A DNA stretch of 64,000 bases. Source: DVEG01 sp964405435 (GTDB lineage Bacteria > Cyanobacteriota > Cyanobacteriia > Cyanobacteriales > Oscillatoriaceae). Under the pieces are notes generated by a model, which was not told the DNA's origin, ran no database searches, and saw only the letters and a list, made by a program, of their open reading frames with translations. Location: assembly GCA_964405435.1 (NCBI GenBank), contig CAYOOD010000015.1, positions 40,275-104,274 of the forward strand. Direction: 5' to 3'. Of this stretch, positions 45,944-55,534 are shown piece after piece; the stretch's first letter is position 1; each line of letters starts with the position of its first letter. A program made the position numbers and the translations under genes.

Positions 45944-46406
45944 AAAATTTACACCTCTGATTGACTTGCAAAACTTCTAAAATGCCTGTACCGAGCTACC
46001 AGTTGGCTCGTTTGGGAGTTCTGTCACTATAGCAAATTTAAAGGGTTTGTCAGGTGTTGCGCGTTTAATTTTCGCTATACTTCTCTCTTCTCTGGTTCCC
46101 TGGCGGGAGGAAAGGGAAACCGTTGTTTATCAAATAAGCTGATTAAAAGCGCAACCTGTCGCGGATATCGGTTGTGAAAAACAGGCGAATTTTCCCTTCA
46201 AAAAACTGCGATCGCGCCTTTCTTCAATCCCCCAATCCCCCAATCCCCCAATCCCGGCGATTCCTCTCGATAATGGAAATGCCGACAAAACAAAACCGGG
46301 CAGCCCATCAGCCACCCGGAGAGGAAGTTTAGATTTTAGATTTTAGATTTTAGATTGTCCCGAAGCTGTAAAGACGCGACTTTTCGCGCGTCTTTACTGT
46401 CGATTG
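45944..46406. other. intergenic region with tandem oligomers and fba hairpin
   Basis: Contains tandem cccccaat octamers (about 46225-46252), a ttagatt heptamer run (about 46328-46356) and the fba hairpin. No gene is seen. Confidence 0.6.
46368..46397 (-). terminator. hairpin downstream of fba
   Basis: gtaaagacgcg (46368-46378) pairs perfectly with cgcgtctttac (46387-46397), 8-nt loop, 9 bases after the fba stop. It is a likely transcript end; the T-run is weak. Confidence 0.6.
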
Positions 46407-47486
46407 TTAGACAGATACAGCTTTCTTCACTGCGGCATTCAGCTCGCCCTTGGCATACTTGGCGGCATACTCATCCAGAGACACTTGCTTGATCTTGGTG
46501 GCATTGCCGGCGGTGCCAAACTGCTGGTAGCGATCGGCGCACACCTTTTGCATGTACTTGATAGAGGGCTTCAGGAAGTGACGGGGGTCAAATTCCTTGG
46601 CATCTTTGGCCAGGGCTTCCCGCACTGCAGCGGTGATCGCCAGACGGTTGTCGGTGTCGATATTCACCTTGCGCACGCCGCTCTTGATGCCTTTTTGGAT
46701 TTCTTCGACCGGCACGCCGTAGGTTTCGGGGATAGCGCCGCCGTACTGGTTAATCAGAGCGATCAGATCTTCCGGCACGGAGGAGGAACCGTGCATCACC
46801 AAGTGGGTGTTGGGCAAGCGGCGGTGAATTTCTTCAATGCGGCTGATGGCCAGGATTTCGCCGGTCGGCTTGCGGGTGAATTTGTACGCGCCGTGGCTGG
46901 TGCCGATCGCGACTGCCAGAGCGTCTACTTGGGTTTGCTCCACGAAGTCAACGGCTTGGTCAGGATCGGTGAGCAGTTGAGAGTGATCCAGCTTGCCTTC
47001 AAAACCGTGACCGTCTTCTGCTTCACCCATGCCGGTTTCCAGAGAACCCAGGCAACCCAGCTCGCCTTCAACGCTAGCGCCGACTGCGTGGGCGACTTTC
47101 ACCACTTCGCTGGTGACTCTGACGTTGTACTCGTAGCTGGCGGGAGACTTGGCGTCCGCTTCCAGGGAGCCGTCCATCATCACGCTGGTGAAACCGTTGC
47201 GAATGGCAGAGTAGCAGGTTGCCGGTTCATTGCCATGATCTTGGTGCATGACAATGGGGATGTGGGGGTAGGTTTCCACGGCAGCCAGAATCAGGTGGCG
47301 CAGGAAGTTTTCGCCCGCATACTTGCGAGCGCCACGGGAAGCTTGCAGGATAACGGGGCTGTTGGTTTCATGGGCAGCCTGCATGATGGCTTGGATCTGC
47401 TCCATGTTGTTGACGTTGTAAGCAGGGATGCCGTAGCCGTTCTCAGCCGCGTGATCCAGCAGCAGCCGCATAGGTACAAGCGCCAT
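46407..47486 (-). CDS. fba: fructose-bisphosphate aldolase, class II
   Basis: 359 residues, the Calvin-cycle type of class II zinc aldolase in cyanobacteria, acting on fructose-1,6- and probably sedoheptulose-1,7-bisphosphate. Features are YGIPAYNVNNMEQIQAI, the zinc/substrate motif VMHQDHGN, VEGELGCLGSLETG, AIGTSHGAYK, HGSSSVP and VNIDTDNRLA. It is a single gene with about 79 bases of leader containing aggatc-type ribosome site, and a hairpin after the stop. Confidence 0.98.
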   Translation of the reverse strand: MALVPMRLLLDHAAENGYGIPAYNVNNMEQIQAIMQAAHETNSPVILQASRGARKYAGENFLRHLILAAVETYPHIPIVMHQDHGNEPATCYSAIRNGFTSVMMDGSLEADAKSPASYEYNVRVTSEVVKVAHAVGASVEGELGCLGSLETGMGEAEDGHGFEGKLDHSQLLTDPDQAVDFVEQTQVDALAVAIGTSHGAYKFTRKPTGEILAISRIEEIHRRLPNTHLVMHGSSSVPEDLIALINQYGGAIPETYGVPVEEIQKGIKSGVRKVNIDTDNRLAITAAVREALAKDAKEFDPRHFLKPSIKYMQKVCADRYQQFGTAGNATKIKQVSLDEYAAKYAKGELNAAVKKAVSV

Positions 47487-47599
47487 AGAAGATCCTCCTA
47501 ATTGTGTCTTGTCAGCTAGTTGAGTTTGAACAAGCTTAATTCTTAGGATAATCTTAAGCTACTTTGTCACTTATGGCGCATTCGCCGAGATATTTCTGG

Positions 47600-47722
47600 A
47601 GTGGGGGAATGGGGAGTGGGAGAGTGGGAGAGGGGGAGAAAGGAAGAACTTCTTCTTACTCAGCACCACGCAACAGGCACTCTTCCCATGCCCTATGCCC
47701 CATGCCCCATGCCCATTTCCGT
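47600..47722. repeat. low-complexity filler with actcagc and ccatgcc oligomers
   Basis: A G/A-rich run is followed by tandem catgccc heptamers (about 47687-47714). It resembles 1900-2001 and is intergenic. Confidence 0.6.
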
Positions 47723-47727
47723 TTTTA

Positions 47728-47799
47728 TGGGTCGCCCGGGATTCGAACCCGGAACTAATCGGTTAAAAGCCGAGTACTCTACCTTTGAGTTAGCGACCC
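47728..47799 (-). tRNA. trnK: tRNA-Lys (anticodon TTT)
   Basis: 72 nt. The acceptor stem gggtcgc pairs with gcgaccc, with discriminator A. The D arm starts taactcaaaggtagagta, the anticodon loop is cttttaa, and the T arm is ccggg-ttcgaat-cccgg. CCA is not encoded. The arrangement matches chloroplast and cyanobacterial tRNA-Lys(UUU). Confidence 0.97.
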
Positions 47800-47985
47800 A
47801 GACTGCTCGTGCCTTTCGACACCTTTATAACAATATCACGGATTGCTCGAATGCGATCGGCTGTTACGCAAATTTTTGAAAATTATTTGACTCATTTGCA
47901 TAAGCAGAGCTTATATAAATGTCACCCCCTCGGCCCGCCTCTGAGTATCCAGTGCCCAGTGCCCCATTCCCCATTGCCAGCACGC

Positions 47986-48855
47986 CTAAAAATACTTCAC
48001 GCTCATGCGAACGAAAGTTTCGCAACTGGCTCCGGGCTGCAAGTGAATCAGGGGCTTGCCGATATTGAGGGCATTGCGAGGAGCCGTCCACGGTTCCAGA
48101 CAGTAGAACTCCTTGCCCTTGAGGGTCCAAAAAACAACGGTAGAATAAGCCGAGTTGTAGCTGAGGGTCAGGCGCAGGCGACGGCTAAAGTCGGTGACGG
48201 CGGCGGAGAGCCCGGTTATCTGGGTGAAGGCGGCGTCAATTTCATCGCGATCGAAATCAAAGGTGCCATTGTAGGCATGGCTCGTCTGGCTCTTTTGATC
48301 CGTGTATTTGACGGCTGGGATCTGAAAGCGGAGGTGGGACTTGTCGGGAGTCGCGAAATAAGGATGCAGCCCGGTAGAAAAGGGCATCGGCTCGTTGGAG
48401 TGATTGGTATAGCGCTGGCTGATGTCCAAATGTTCGCCTTTCAGCGTGTAGGTGAAGGCGAGTTGAAAGTCAAAGGGATAAACAGAGCGGGTGAAATCGT
48501 TGCTTTTGAGGACGAGGGTGATGCTGGCTTTGTCTTGGGTGACTTGCTCGGCGACTTCCCAGGGCAAGTCGCGGGCAAAGCCGTGTTGTTTGAGGGTGTA
48601 GTTGCGGTCTTTGTGAGTGTAGGTGTTGTCGGGGAGGTTGCCGCAGATGGGAAAGAGGATGGGAACCCCGCCCCGCACGCTCAGCTCTGGATTGGCAAAG
48701 CGCTCTCGATCCAGATAGAGGATGTCCTGCCCTTTGACTTGCCAGGCGGTAATGATGCCGCCCCGTTCGGGAACGACCTCCAGGCAGGAGGAGGAGGCGG
48801 AGTCAGTCAGGATGTAGGTTTTGTATTGGTACTTTTTGACGGCGATCGCGAACAC
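47986..48855 (-). CDS. aldose 1-epimerase family protein
   Basis: About 289 residues from a GTG at 48855; this choice gives the usual cyanobacterial start (FAIAVKKYQYKTYILTD), while an ATG at 48900 would add a stretch that resembles intergenic filler. The fold is galactose mutarotase-like: ELSVRGGVPILFPICGNLP, KQHGFARDLPW, FSTGLHPYF (catalytic His region) and EPWTAP. It probably interconverts anomers of a hexose or hexose-6-phosphate; the substrate is not certain. It stands alone between tRNA-Lys and the CapA gene. Confidence 0.9.
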   Translation of the reverse strand: MFAIAVKKYQYKTYILTDSASSSCLEVVPERGGIITAWQVKGQDILYLDRERFANPELSVRGGVPILFPICGNLPDNTYTHKDRNYTLKQHGFARDLPWEVAEQVTQDKASITLVLKSNDFTRSVYPFDFQLAFTYTLKGEHLDISQRYTNHSNEPMPFSTGLHPYFATPDKSHLRFQIPAVKYTDQKSQTSHAYNGTFDFDRDEIDAAFTQITGLSAAVTDFSRRLRLTLSYNSAYSTVVFWTLKGKEFYCLEPWTAPRNALNIGKPLIHLQPGASCETFVRMSVKYF

Positions 48856-49015
48856 AGTTGTCAGGTGATGAAGGTCAGTGGTCATTTGCCCTGGAGTCAT
48901 TTGTCAGAAGTCCGGCGGTCAAAAGTCGCGCGCTGGCGGACTCTAGACTGTGGACTCTGGACAAACGACAACTCAAAACTCGTTACTCAAAACGCAAAAT
49001 TTCAAACTATACCGT

Positions 49016-50971
49016 CTAGGCTATCACCGGCAGTTGAATCGCTTTATCGCGATTTTGCCGACCGACCAGTTGCGCGATCTTGTCTGCGTGCTGGCAAGCA
49101 GACACCCTAGCAGAGACATTAAAAGACACAGAAGGTCTGGCGGGCAGAAAACTATGGGGAGTCAGTACGGGTTTGGTATTGTCGGGAGCGTTGATAAACG
49201 GCTGCTTGCTAAACGGATCGTCGTCGCTGCCCTTGGACTCCGAGGGTGGCATTGTGCCTTCTGTTGGCTGCAAACCGGGCAGAACGCCGTCGTTTAGGTA
49301 GTTGCGGCGAATGATATCGCCGGGAAACACGGGGGTGACGATCGCGGAGTTTGAGGGAGCGACTGGCGAGGCAGAAGGTTTGGGCAGGTTGGGCAGAGCC
49401 GGTTGCGGCAATGGGGTTTCCGTGGCCCGATCGGACCGCCGGCGAGCGGTCAGCACCGTGGGAGAGCGCATGGGGCGATCGAAAATGTGGGAAATCTCCT
49501 GAATGTAGTTGAGGATTTCACTGGCGCGATCGCCGCTGATGACCTTTGGCTGATATTTCCTCACCTCCACCGGCAGAAATTCCACTTTCATCTTTTTCCC
49601 TTTCAGCGACACCTTCAAAACCGCCGTATCGTAATCGCTGCGATAATTCCCGCCGAAGATAAAATTCCCCAGCGAGTAGGCAATAGGCCGTCCCTTGTAA
49701 ATTTCTGCACCCTGCAAAACGTGGGGATGGTGCCCTACAACCACATCCGCTCCTTGGTCAATTGTAAAGCGAGCCAAGTCACGCTGCCAATCGGCAGGAT
49801 ACTCCGCCAGTTCCTCTCCCCAGTGATAATTCACGACGATCCAATCTACTTGGTCGCGAATCGCTTTGATATCCTCAGCGATCTGCGCTTCGATCAAGGG
49901 ATTGGTGCCGGCGACTCCTGGCGCTGCGGCGTGAAATTCGGGATTGTAATAACCCAGATAGGCGATCCGCTGTCCTTTGACCTCGATAATTTCCGGTCGC
50001 CGCGCTTCTTTGATGTCCTGACCGGCTCCGACGTAGCGAATCCCGGCTTTCTCTAAGGTGGCGGTGGTTTCTTTCAGACCGGGGGCCTCGTAGTCCATCG
50101 CGTGGTTGTTGGCCAGGTTGACGATATCGATGCCGCCCTCGGTCAATACTTGCACGGATTCCGGATCGGCTTTGAAATTGAATTGCTTGCCCTCTCGCAG
50201 GGTATCGGCTCGCGTCAGGGGATTTTCCAGATTCACCATCGCGACGTCGGCTTGGCGGTATTCGTCCATCTCCGCGAAAGCCCACTTGTAATCACTGCCC
50301 ACCACATCGGCAAAGGCATCCGAGAGGGTGACGTCGCCGCCAAACATCAGCGTCACGACGGGATCGTTGGGATTGACGACTCGATCGTGATATCTGACCG
50401 GCACCATTTCCAAGGCTGCCTGCACTTGTTTGGGGCGCGCCGGCGTCTGAATGGCGGTGACGGCTGCGGTGGGTAAGGGGTTGGGCGCTATTCGGGAAGT
50501 CAGGATGGTTTGGTAGCTGAACCAGCAGCCGACGACAAAGGACGTGACGGCTGTCCCCACCATCAGCAGGGCGCGCAGGGCTTTGAAGCTTATCCCCTCG
50601 GTCGATCGCTCGGCGCGGGCGCGGGCGGGATATGGCCCGTATTCTTGCCGCCGTCGATTGGCTGGGGTGACGATGCGGACGGATTGCTTCCAGAGAATAT
50701 CGGATTGTCCGGCGAGGCGAGCCACGATCCGCACGCCGTCGATCGCCTCTGAGTTCAGCCTCCAGATCTGGTGGCAGATGAATTGAACGAGGCGATCGCG
50801 TTCCGGTATCTGTCTGAATTCGACTAGGATTTGCAGGCATCCCGCCCGCACGTCTTCTACGCTGGCACGCATCCCTTGCGGCAGCAGGAACGTATTCATC
50901 CAGTAAGCGATCGCCCGAAAGTTTCCAGAGCGCGCTAAATCCACTACAGATGGTTGCAATATGCTTTCCAT
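49016..50971 (-). CDS. CapA/PgsA-family protein with cyanobacterial N-domain
   Basis: 651 residues. The N-terminal domain (about 1-105, GNFRAIAYWMNTFLLPQG and IPERDRLVQFICHQIWRLN) occurs in several cyanobacterial proteins and has no known role. A membrane helix at about 130-150 (LLMVGTAVTSFVVGCWF) anchors it. The CapA domain (about 205-480) has metallophosphoesterase-like motifs GGDVTLSDAF, ANNHAMDYE and VVGHHPHVLQG, and YSLGNFIFGG. A Pro/Ser-rich tail follows. CapA proteins act in poly-gamma-glutamate capsule or cell-wall processes. No pgsBC genes are adjacent, so capsule making is not implied. Confidence 0.9.
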   Translation of the reverse strand: MESILQPSVVDLARSGNFRAIAYWMNTFLLPQGMRASVEDVRAGCLQILVEFRQIPERDRLVQFICHQIWRLNSEAIDGVRIVARLAGQSDILWKQSVRIVTPANRRRQEYGPYPARARAERSTEGISFKALRALLMVGTAVTSFVVGCWFSYQTILTSRIAPNPLPTAAVTAIQTPARPKQVQAALEMVPVRYHDRVVNPNDPVVTLMFGGDVTLSDAFADVVGSDYKWAFAEMDEYRQADVAMVNLENPLTRADTLREGKQFNFKADPESVQVLTEGGIDIVNLANNHAMDYEAPGLKETTATLEKAGIRYVGAGQDIKEARRPEIIEVKGQRIAYLGYYNPEFHAAAPGVAGTNPLIEAQIAEDIKAIRDQVDWIVVNYHWGEELAEYPADWQRDLARFTIDQGADVVVGHHPHVLQGAEIYKGRPIAYSLGNFIFGGNYRSDYDTAVLKVSLKGKKMKVEFLPVEVRKYQPKVISGDRASEILNYIQEISHIFDRPMRSPTVLTARRRSDRATETPLPQPALPNLPKPSASPVAPSNSAIVTPVFPGDIIRRNYLNDGVLPGLQPTEGTMPPSESKGSDDDPFSKQPFINAPDNTKPVLTPHSFLPARPSVSFNVSARVSACQHADKIAQLVGRQNRDKAIQLPVIA

Positions 50972-51499
50972 ACTCGTCCTCTTCGTTCACTCCTCCCGAC
51001 GCGAAGCGCTCGTCCACCGAGCGTGCGAAACTTTTTGAAGTCTATCGCAAGTTATTGTTTTCAGCCGTTTATACAGCTCGAAAACCCGTTCTCTGGTTGG
51101 GATGGCGGGTTTCTCTGACTTCCTACACTCGCAGGCGTTGCCTGTCAGGGCATTCGGGATCTCGCGCGTCCCCGGCTTATTTAGGCCACGGCTCGGCTAG
51201 CCCTCGCTCCCCAGTCCGGGCGCTCTGAGAAGCCTGCCCGTCGCGGCGAGCGAAAACACGCGCTGCCCCATCTATATTAATGGAGAGAGGCGCTCGCTCT
51301 GAAAGCGGCTCCTGCTGTCAGGAACCGAACTCAACAGTTTTCAGACTTTATATTATCTCTGTCGTTTGTCAGTGATTTCGATCGCTGTTGCAGGGTCTTT
51401 AAAATCATAAGGCTGTCCGATCGCGATCGATGCCGCCGTGCTGAAAATGCCCGAAAGTAGAGAGCAGGCAATTAATCGGCTAAATCTGTAAGGGCTATT
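50972..51499. other. divergent intergenic region
   Basis: 528 bases between divergent genes. It holds an eroded copy of the aaacccgg hairpin family (about 51080-51117). I see no gene or certain promoter. Confidence 0.45.
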
Positions 51500-51742
51500 A
51501 TGATTCGCACCCTGGTAGAATCTGCCTTTCAAACTGGTTGCCTCAGTGTCGAATCTGAGGGACTCATCCGCCAGGTACTTGCCTTCAGGGGGTATCGCTC
51601 AGAAGATATAGATGCACTGGCCAACCTTTTCGAGGCTCTGAAAACGGGTCACATCCAGCGAGAAGGACGCGGAGAACTGACTTTACCGTCAAAGGTTCCC
51701 CGCCACTGGCTCTCGCCGTCGCTTTTCGCGATCGCGCGATGA
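51500..51742 (+). CDS. small conserved hypothetical protein
   Basis: 80 residues, helical: MIRTLVESAFQTGCLSVESE, GLIRQVLAFRGYRSEDIDAL and ANLFEALKTGHIQRE, then a Pro-containing tail. Similar small proteins are known from cyanobacteria, but no function is recognised. It is soluble, with one Cys. The last about 20 residues (RHWLSPSLFAIAR) may be added by read-through of a HIP1 site. Confidence 0.65.
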   Translation: MIRTLVESAFQTGCLSVESEGLIRQVLAFRGYRSEDIDALANLFEALKTGHIQREGRGELTLPSKVPRHWLSPSLFAIAR

Positions 51743-52054
51743 ATGACTGTAGCGGTGGCCGTTCCGGCAGCAGGCGCTCTTGCTTCTGGCTTGTTTCCAT
51801 TCCTGGCAGGGATTCTGACCGCTCTCCTCGGAGCAGAGCGCGGCGACTTCGCTTTGTCCACTCACCTCGTCAACCCGCCTGCCATCGGCCCCATCCTGCT
51901 TTCGGCGCAGTAACCTTAAAAATATATTAACACTTAATAAAATATAAAGGTAAAAAACATTCACATTTTCCCATCGGGACGAGAAACGGCCCCGATCGGG
52001 GACTCAAAATGGTAGGATAAGCGCAGTAGTTGATGCTGAGCTAAAAAAATTTTG

Positions 52055-52519
52055 ATGGCAACTGCGACCTCACTTTCTACTGCGCCTGACTTGTCTGGGG
52101 ATGATTACCTAGTAGTCGGCTTGGCCACTTGCTTTGTCAAAGAAGATGGCGAAGTCCGAGAAGTCCAAATAGTCGAGCCCGTGCCTTCGGCAGCGCTGGA
52201 AGCGATCGTAAAAGGAATTCCCACTTCATACAAAATGGCGATCGGCACCACCTTGGGTGCCGTGTTCGACGGCGACACGCCCCAGATGCCAGCCCAATTC
52301 CCAGCCGAGGCACAGTTTTGCGATGAGTTTGCATTCCGCGCGATCGCTGCAACGCGCACCTACAAAAGCCGCCCCGTCGCCCGCGAACACATCCCACTCG
52401 GCACCGCCCGCCAGGATTTCAAATATTCCGTAGAACGCAAGCGCGTACTCAATTCTCAGCGCCTAGTCAGAACTGAAGATAACGTCAAACAGCACGAATA
52501 CACCCACAAAGTGCTGTAG
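52055..52519 (+). CDS. conserved cyanobacterial hypothetical protein
   Basis: 154 residues from the ATG at 52055; a TTG directly before it is also in frame. Soluble, of mixed alpha/beta character (DYLVVGLATCFVKEDGEVRE, MAIGTTLGAVFDG) and with a basic C-terminal third. I know it only as a cyanobacteria-specific protein without function. The hairpin repeat at 52529-52561 begins 10 bases after the stop and may terminate it. Confidence 0.75.
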   Translation: MATATSLSTAPDLSGDDYLVVGLATCFVKEDGEVREVQIVEPVPSAALEAIVKGIPTSYKMAIGTTLGAVFDGDTPQMPAQFPAEAQFCDEFAFRAIAATRTYKSRPVAREHIPLGTARQDFKYSVERKRVLNSQRLVRTEDNVKQHEYTHKVL

Positions 52520-52528
52520 TTCTAGTCA

Positions 52529-52561
52529 AGAAACCCGGCTTTTCCAAAAAACCGGGTTTCT
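52529..52561. repeat. core hairpin of the MITE-like family, possible terminator
   Basis: agaaacccgg (52529-52538) pairs with ccgggtttct (52552-52561). It is the inner part of the dispersed family without clear terminal repeats. Confidence 0.65.
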
Positions 52562-52622
52562 GAATGTTCGCCATCGGTTGCGGTGCAATCTGCAAGTCGG
52601 TTATCTAAAAGAAATTCCCCAA

Positions 52623-53623
52623 TTACCCATTACCCAAACTAATTTTTCCCGCCCGCACGCCGGGGATTTTCAACCGAATCCGGTAGAGGCTTTTGCTGGC
52701 GGTAATGTAGAGGGTTTGATAATCGGCATCGCCCCACGCTAAATTCGTCGTATTTTCCGGCACTTCAATTCTGAAAAGCAAGTTGACGTCTGGGGAAAAA
52801 CCCACACTCCCCCTGCTCCGGTGCTGTAAACATTTCCCTGCACGTCTACTTTCATGCCGTCGGGGACGCCATTTTTACTGGCGTCTTTCAGTTCGGCAAA
52901 AATTCGCCCTGTTCCTAAAGTGCCGTCTGGCTTCACGTCAAAAACGCGAATGTGGCTTTTTTCCGAATCATTGACGTAGAGTTTTGTTTCATCCGGCGAA
53001 AAGGCGATGCCATTCGGACGGGCAAAGTCTTTCACGAGCAGCGTCACCGTGCCATCGGGGGCTAATCGATAAACGCCGTAAAAACCCAATTCTTCCTGTT
53101 GTTTTTTAATGCCGTAGGGGGGATCGGTGAAGTAAATGCTGCCGTCGGATTTGACAGCGAGATCGTTGGGGCTGTTGAGCCGCTTTCCGTCGTAGCGATC
53201 GCCCAGGGTGATAATTTTGCCGTCTTTCTCAGTCCTGGAAATGCGGCGATTCTCGTGCTCGGCACTGATTAGACGCCCCTGGCGATCGAAGGTGTTGCCG
53301 TTGGCGCGACCGGATGGGCGGCGGAATATTTCGGGTTTTTCAGTGGCTTTTTCATTCGGTTTCCATTGATAGATTGTATTGGCGGGGATGTCGCTGAACA
53401 GTAAGAAACCGTCCGGGTGCCAAACCGGCCCCTCTACAAACTCGAAACCTGTGGCGATTTTTTCTAACTGAGCGCTTTCATCTTTTATGGCTTGCAGGTT
53501 TTTATCGGCGATCGCAACCTCTCGATCGCCCCTTGCGTTGCTGCATCCGCTTACCACGGCAGTGCAGAGGGACAGCAACAAACTGCACGCTGCAATTCTC
53601 AGGCTAATTTTTGCTATCTTCAT
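52623..53623 (-). pseudogene. SMP-30/gluconolactonase lipoprotein with frameshift
   Basis: The intact part (53623 to about 52796) encodes a lipoprotein signal with lipobox VVSGC and a six-bladed propeller of the SMP-30/gluconolactonase type (GPVWHPDGFLLFSD, NSPNDLAVKSDGSIYFTDPP, RPNGIAFSPDETKLYVND, GVPDGMKVDVQGNVYSTGAGG). The frame is lost in a homopolymer at 52792-52800 (gggg aaaaa on the plus strand). The direct reading then stops at 52739. One added T on the coding strand restores VFSPDVNLLFRIEVPE and the normal C-terminus that ends at 52623. It is either a sequencing error or a recent mutation. The family hydrolyses lactones; the substrate is unknown. Confidence 0.8.
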
Positions 53624-53903
53624 TAAATAACTTGTCGGAAAAATTGAACTTGATTGTATTTCCAGCAGTTCTGGCGTGGCTGAAATTGCCGCCCGCTGCC
53701 TCGATATTTATTGAATTGTATTTCTTCCTTATCAATTTTAGCATAACACGCGATTCGCAAGGATGTCAATAGGAATTTTTTAAAAAAGAGGGGATATTTG
53801 TGTTCTGTGTCTGCGCGATTGTAGCGGGAGTGGGTTGTAGTGGCAAATCTCATAACTGGAGCGTTTAGAATAGAAGCAAAAGCGTAATTGGGAGATTGGG
53901 GAG

Positions 53904-55520
53904 TTGAGTTCGCAAAAAAGCTGGATCTGCGATGGCGTCCCTAAAAATAACAATCAAGCGTACAATGGCGGTGGCCAGCACGCAGAGCAAGAGAATCACG
54001 GGCCAGATTGTATCATCTGCGGGTTGCCGCGAGAGGCAATGGATCTGAGCCCAACGGTTATCTCGCCGCCCAAGCGCCCTGGCAATATGGCGATCGCGAT
54101 CGCGGCGGCGCTAGTCATTGTCGGGGCGGCGGGTATTGGTTTGTTTGCGTTGAGGGGGCGCGAAACGCCGACGTCGGTCGTTGAAAATGGCACGCCAAGT
54201 CCGACAAACACGGCGTCTGCACCTTTGAACCCGCAAGCGATCGTCAGCGAAACCGCCAATCCCGCGAATGCCGCCTTCATCAGTCAGGGGGAAAAAATCT
54301 TGCTGCCCTCTGGAGCGTTAGCGCAGAAACAAAATGCGGCGGCGGCATTCGCTCAGAAAAATTGGCAAGAGGCGATCGCGCTCTACCAGCAAGCAGCCAG
54401 CGCCGATGCCAACGATCCGGAAACGAAAATTTACCTGAATAATGCCAAAGCCAAAAACAGCGGCAATCCCCTGACAATGGCGGTGGTGGTGCCGATCGCG
54501 CCGAGCCCGAACGAAGCAAAAGAAGTGCTCAGGGGCGTCGCGCAAGCGCAGGAAGAGTTCAACCAATCTGCGAGTCGGTTGCTAGAAATTGCGATCGTCA
54601 ACGACGATCAAACCGGCAAAACGGCATCGCTAGCAGACGATTTGACAAACTCGCCGAATGTATTGGGAGTGCTGGGGCACGGCGTGGATAGCAGCAGCCG
54701 CCAAGCCGTGGCGCGATACGAAAAAGCGGGATTGGCAGCGCTGACGCCGACGAGCAGCAACGTCAGCTCCGGCGATGCTTCTCAGTCAATTTTGAGAACA
54801 ATTTCGCCGACGCAACAAGCGACTGAATTGCTGGAAACCTACTTGCAACAGGTGAGCGAAACTTTGGCAAATTACGCCGCCAAAACCGCCGCCCCGGCAT
54901 CGGTTGCCGTTTTCTACAATTCTGACAGCCCGTACAGCCAGCAGTTGAAAGATAAATTTATTGCCGCAGTCAATGCGACAGGCAAAGTTGTCAAAGAAGT
55001 AGACGTCAGCGCGAATCCCAGTTTTGATGCGGCAGCAGAAGTGAATAGCGCCAAACAAGCGGGGGCTAATATTGGTTTTTTGGCTCTGAGCAAAAACAAA
55101 GTCGATACAGCGATCGCGATCGCCAAAGCCAATCAATCGGAAAACCCCTTGCAGCTCTTGGGCGGAGACGAACTGTACAACCCCACAATTTTAACGCAAG
55201 GAGATGATGCAGTTGACGGGATAGTGCTGGCGGTTCCCTGGAGCTGGCAGCCGAACGATCCGTTTGCAGCGCAAGCGGCGGGGGTTTGGAAAGGGCGGAT
55301 TAGCTGGCGCACGACAACGGCTTACGACGCGACAAAAGCGCTAGCCAATGCCTTCAGCCAGCAACCCAGCCGCTCTGAAATTGCCACTCGTTTGAAAAGT
55401 GGAATTCCTCTGTCGGGAACGGCGGGTAATTTCAGTTTTTTCAACGAAGTACCGCTCGTCAAAGCAGTTCCGGGTGCGGGTGGGCCACCCGGTTCTAAAT
55501 ATCGATTTGACCCGATTTAG
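53904..55520 (+). CDS. membrane-anchored substrate-binding-like sensor with Zn knuckle and TPR
   Basis: 538 residues from a TTG start, with ggggag nearby upstream. Residues 1-45 carry Cys9, Cys36 and Cys39 (DCIICGLP), a possible cytoplasmic zinc knuckle. One membrane helix follows at 61-83. A Thr/Pro/Ala linker and a TPR-like pair (about 127-185, AFAQKNWQEAIALYQQAA) come next. A type I periplasmic-binding-protein domain (Peripla_BP_6, branched-chain amino-acid type) spans about 189-530. It lacks a lipobox, so it is anchored by the helix with the ligand domain outside. No ABC amino-acid permease genes follow; instead a VWA protein and a tubulin-like GTPase do. This suggests a sensor rather than a transport part. 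Confidence 0.88.
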   Translation: MSSQKSWICDGVPKNNNQAYNGGGQHAEQENHGPDCIICGLPREAMDLSPTVISPPKRPGNMAIAIAAALVIVGAAGIGLFALRGRETPTSVVENGTPSPTNTASAPLNPQAIVSETANPANAAFISQGEKILLPSGALAQKQNAAAAFAQKNWQEAIALYQQAASADANDPETKIYLNNAKAKNSGNPLTMAVVVPIAPSPNEAKEVLRGVAQAQEEFNQSASRLLEIAIVNDDQTGKTASLADDLTNSPNVLGVLGHGVDSSSRQAVARYEKAGLAALTPTSSNVSSGDASQSILRTISPTQQATELLETYLQQVSETLANYAAKTAAPASVAVFYNSDSPYSQQLKDKFIAAVNATGKVVKEVDVSANPSFDAAAEVNSAKQAGANIGFLALSKNKVDTAIAIAKANQSENPLQLLGGDELYNPTILTQGDDAVDGIVLAVPWSWQPNDPFAAQAAGVWKGRISWRTTTAYDATKALANAFSQQPSRSEIATRLKSGIPLSGTAGNFSFFNEVPLVKAVPGAGGPPGSKYRFDPI

Positions 55521-55534
55521 TCACCTCTCCCCCG

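Noticed and set aside
46404..47501. A 365-codon open frame on the plus strand, opposite fba
   Set aside because: Complete complement of the well-known class II aldolase; GC-rich conserved genes often leave an open antisense frame.
47809..49110. A 433-codon plus-strand frame across tRNA edge, epimerase and CapA end
   Set aside because: It runs through two real minus-strand genes and intergenic filler; no domain character.
49016..50971. CapA gene as evidence for a poly-gamma-glutamate capsule locus
   Set aside because: No pgsB/pgsC-like ligase genes nearby; CapA-like proteins often occur alone in cyanobacteria.
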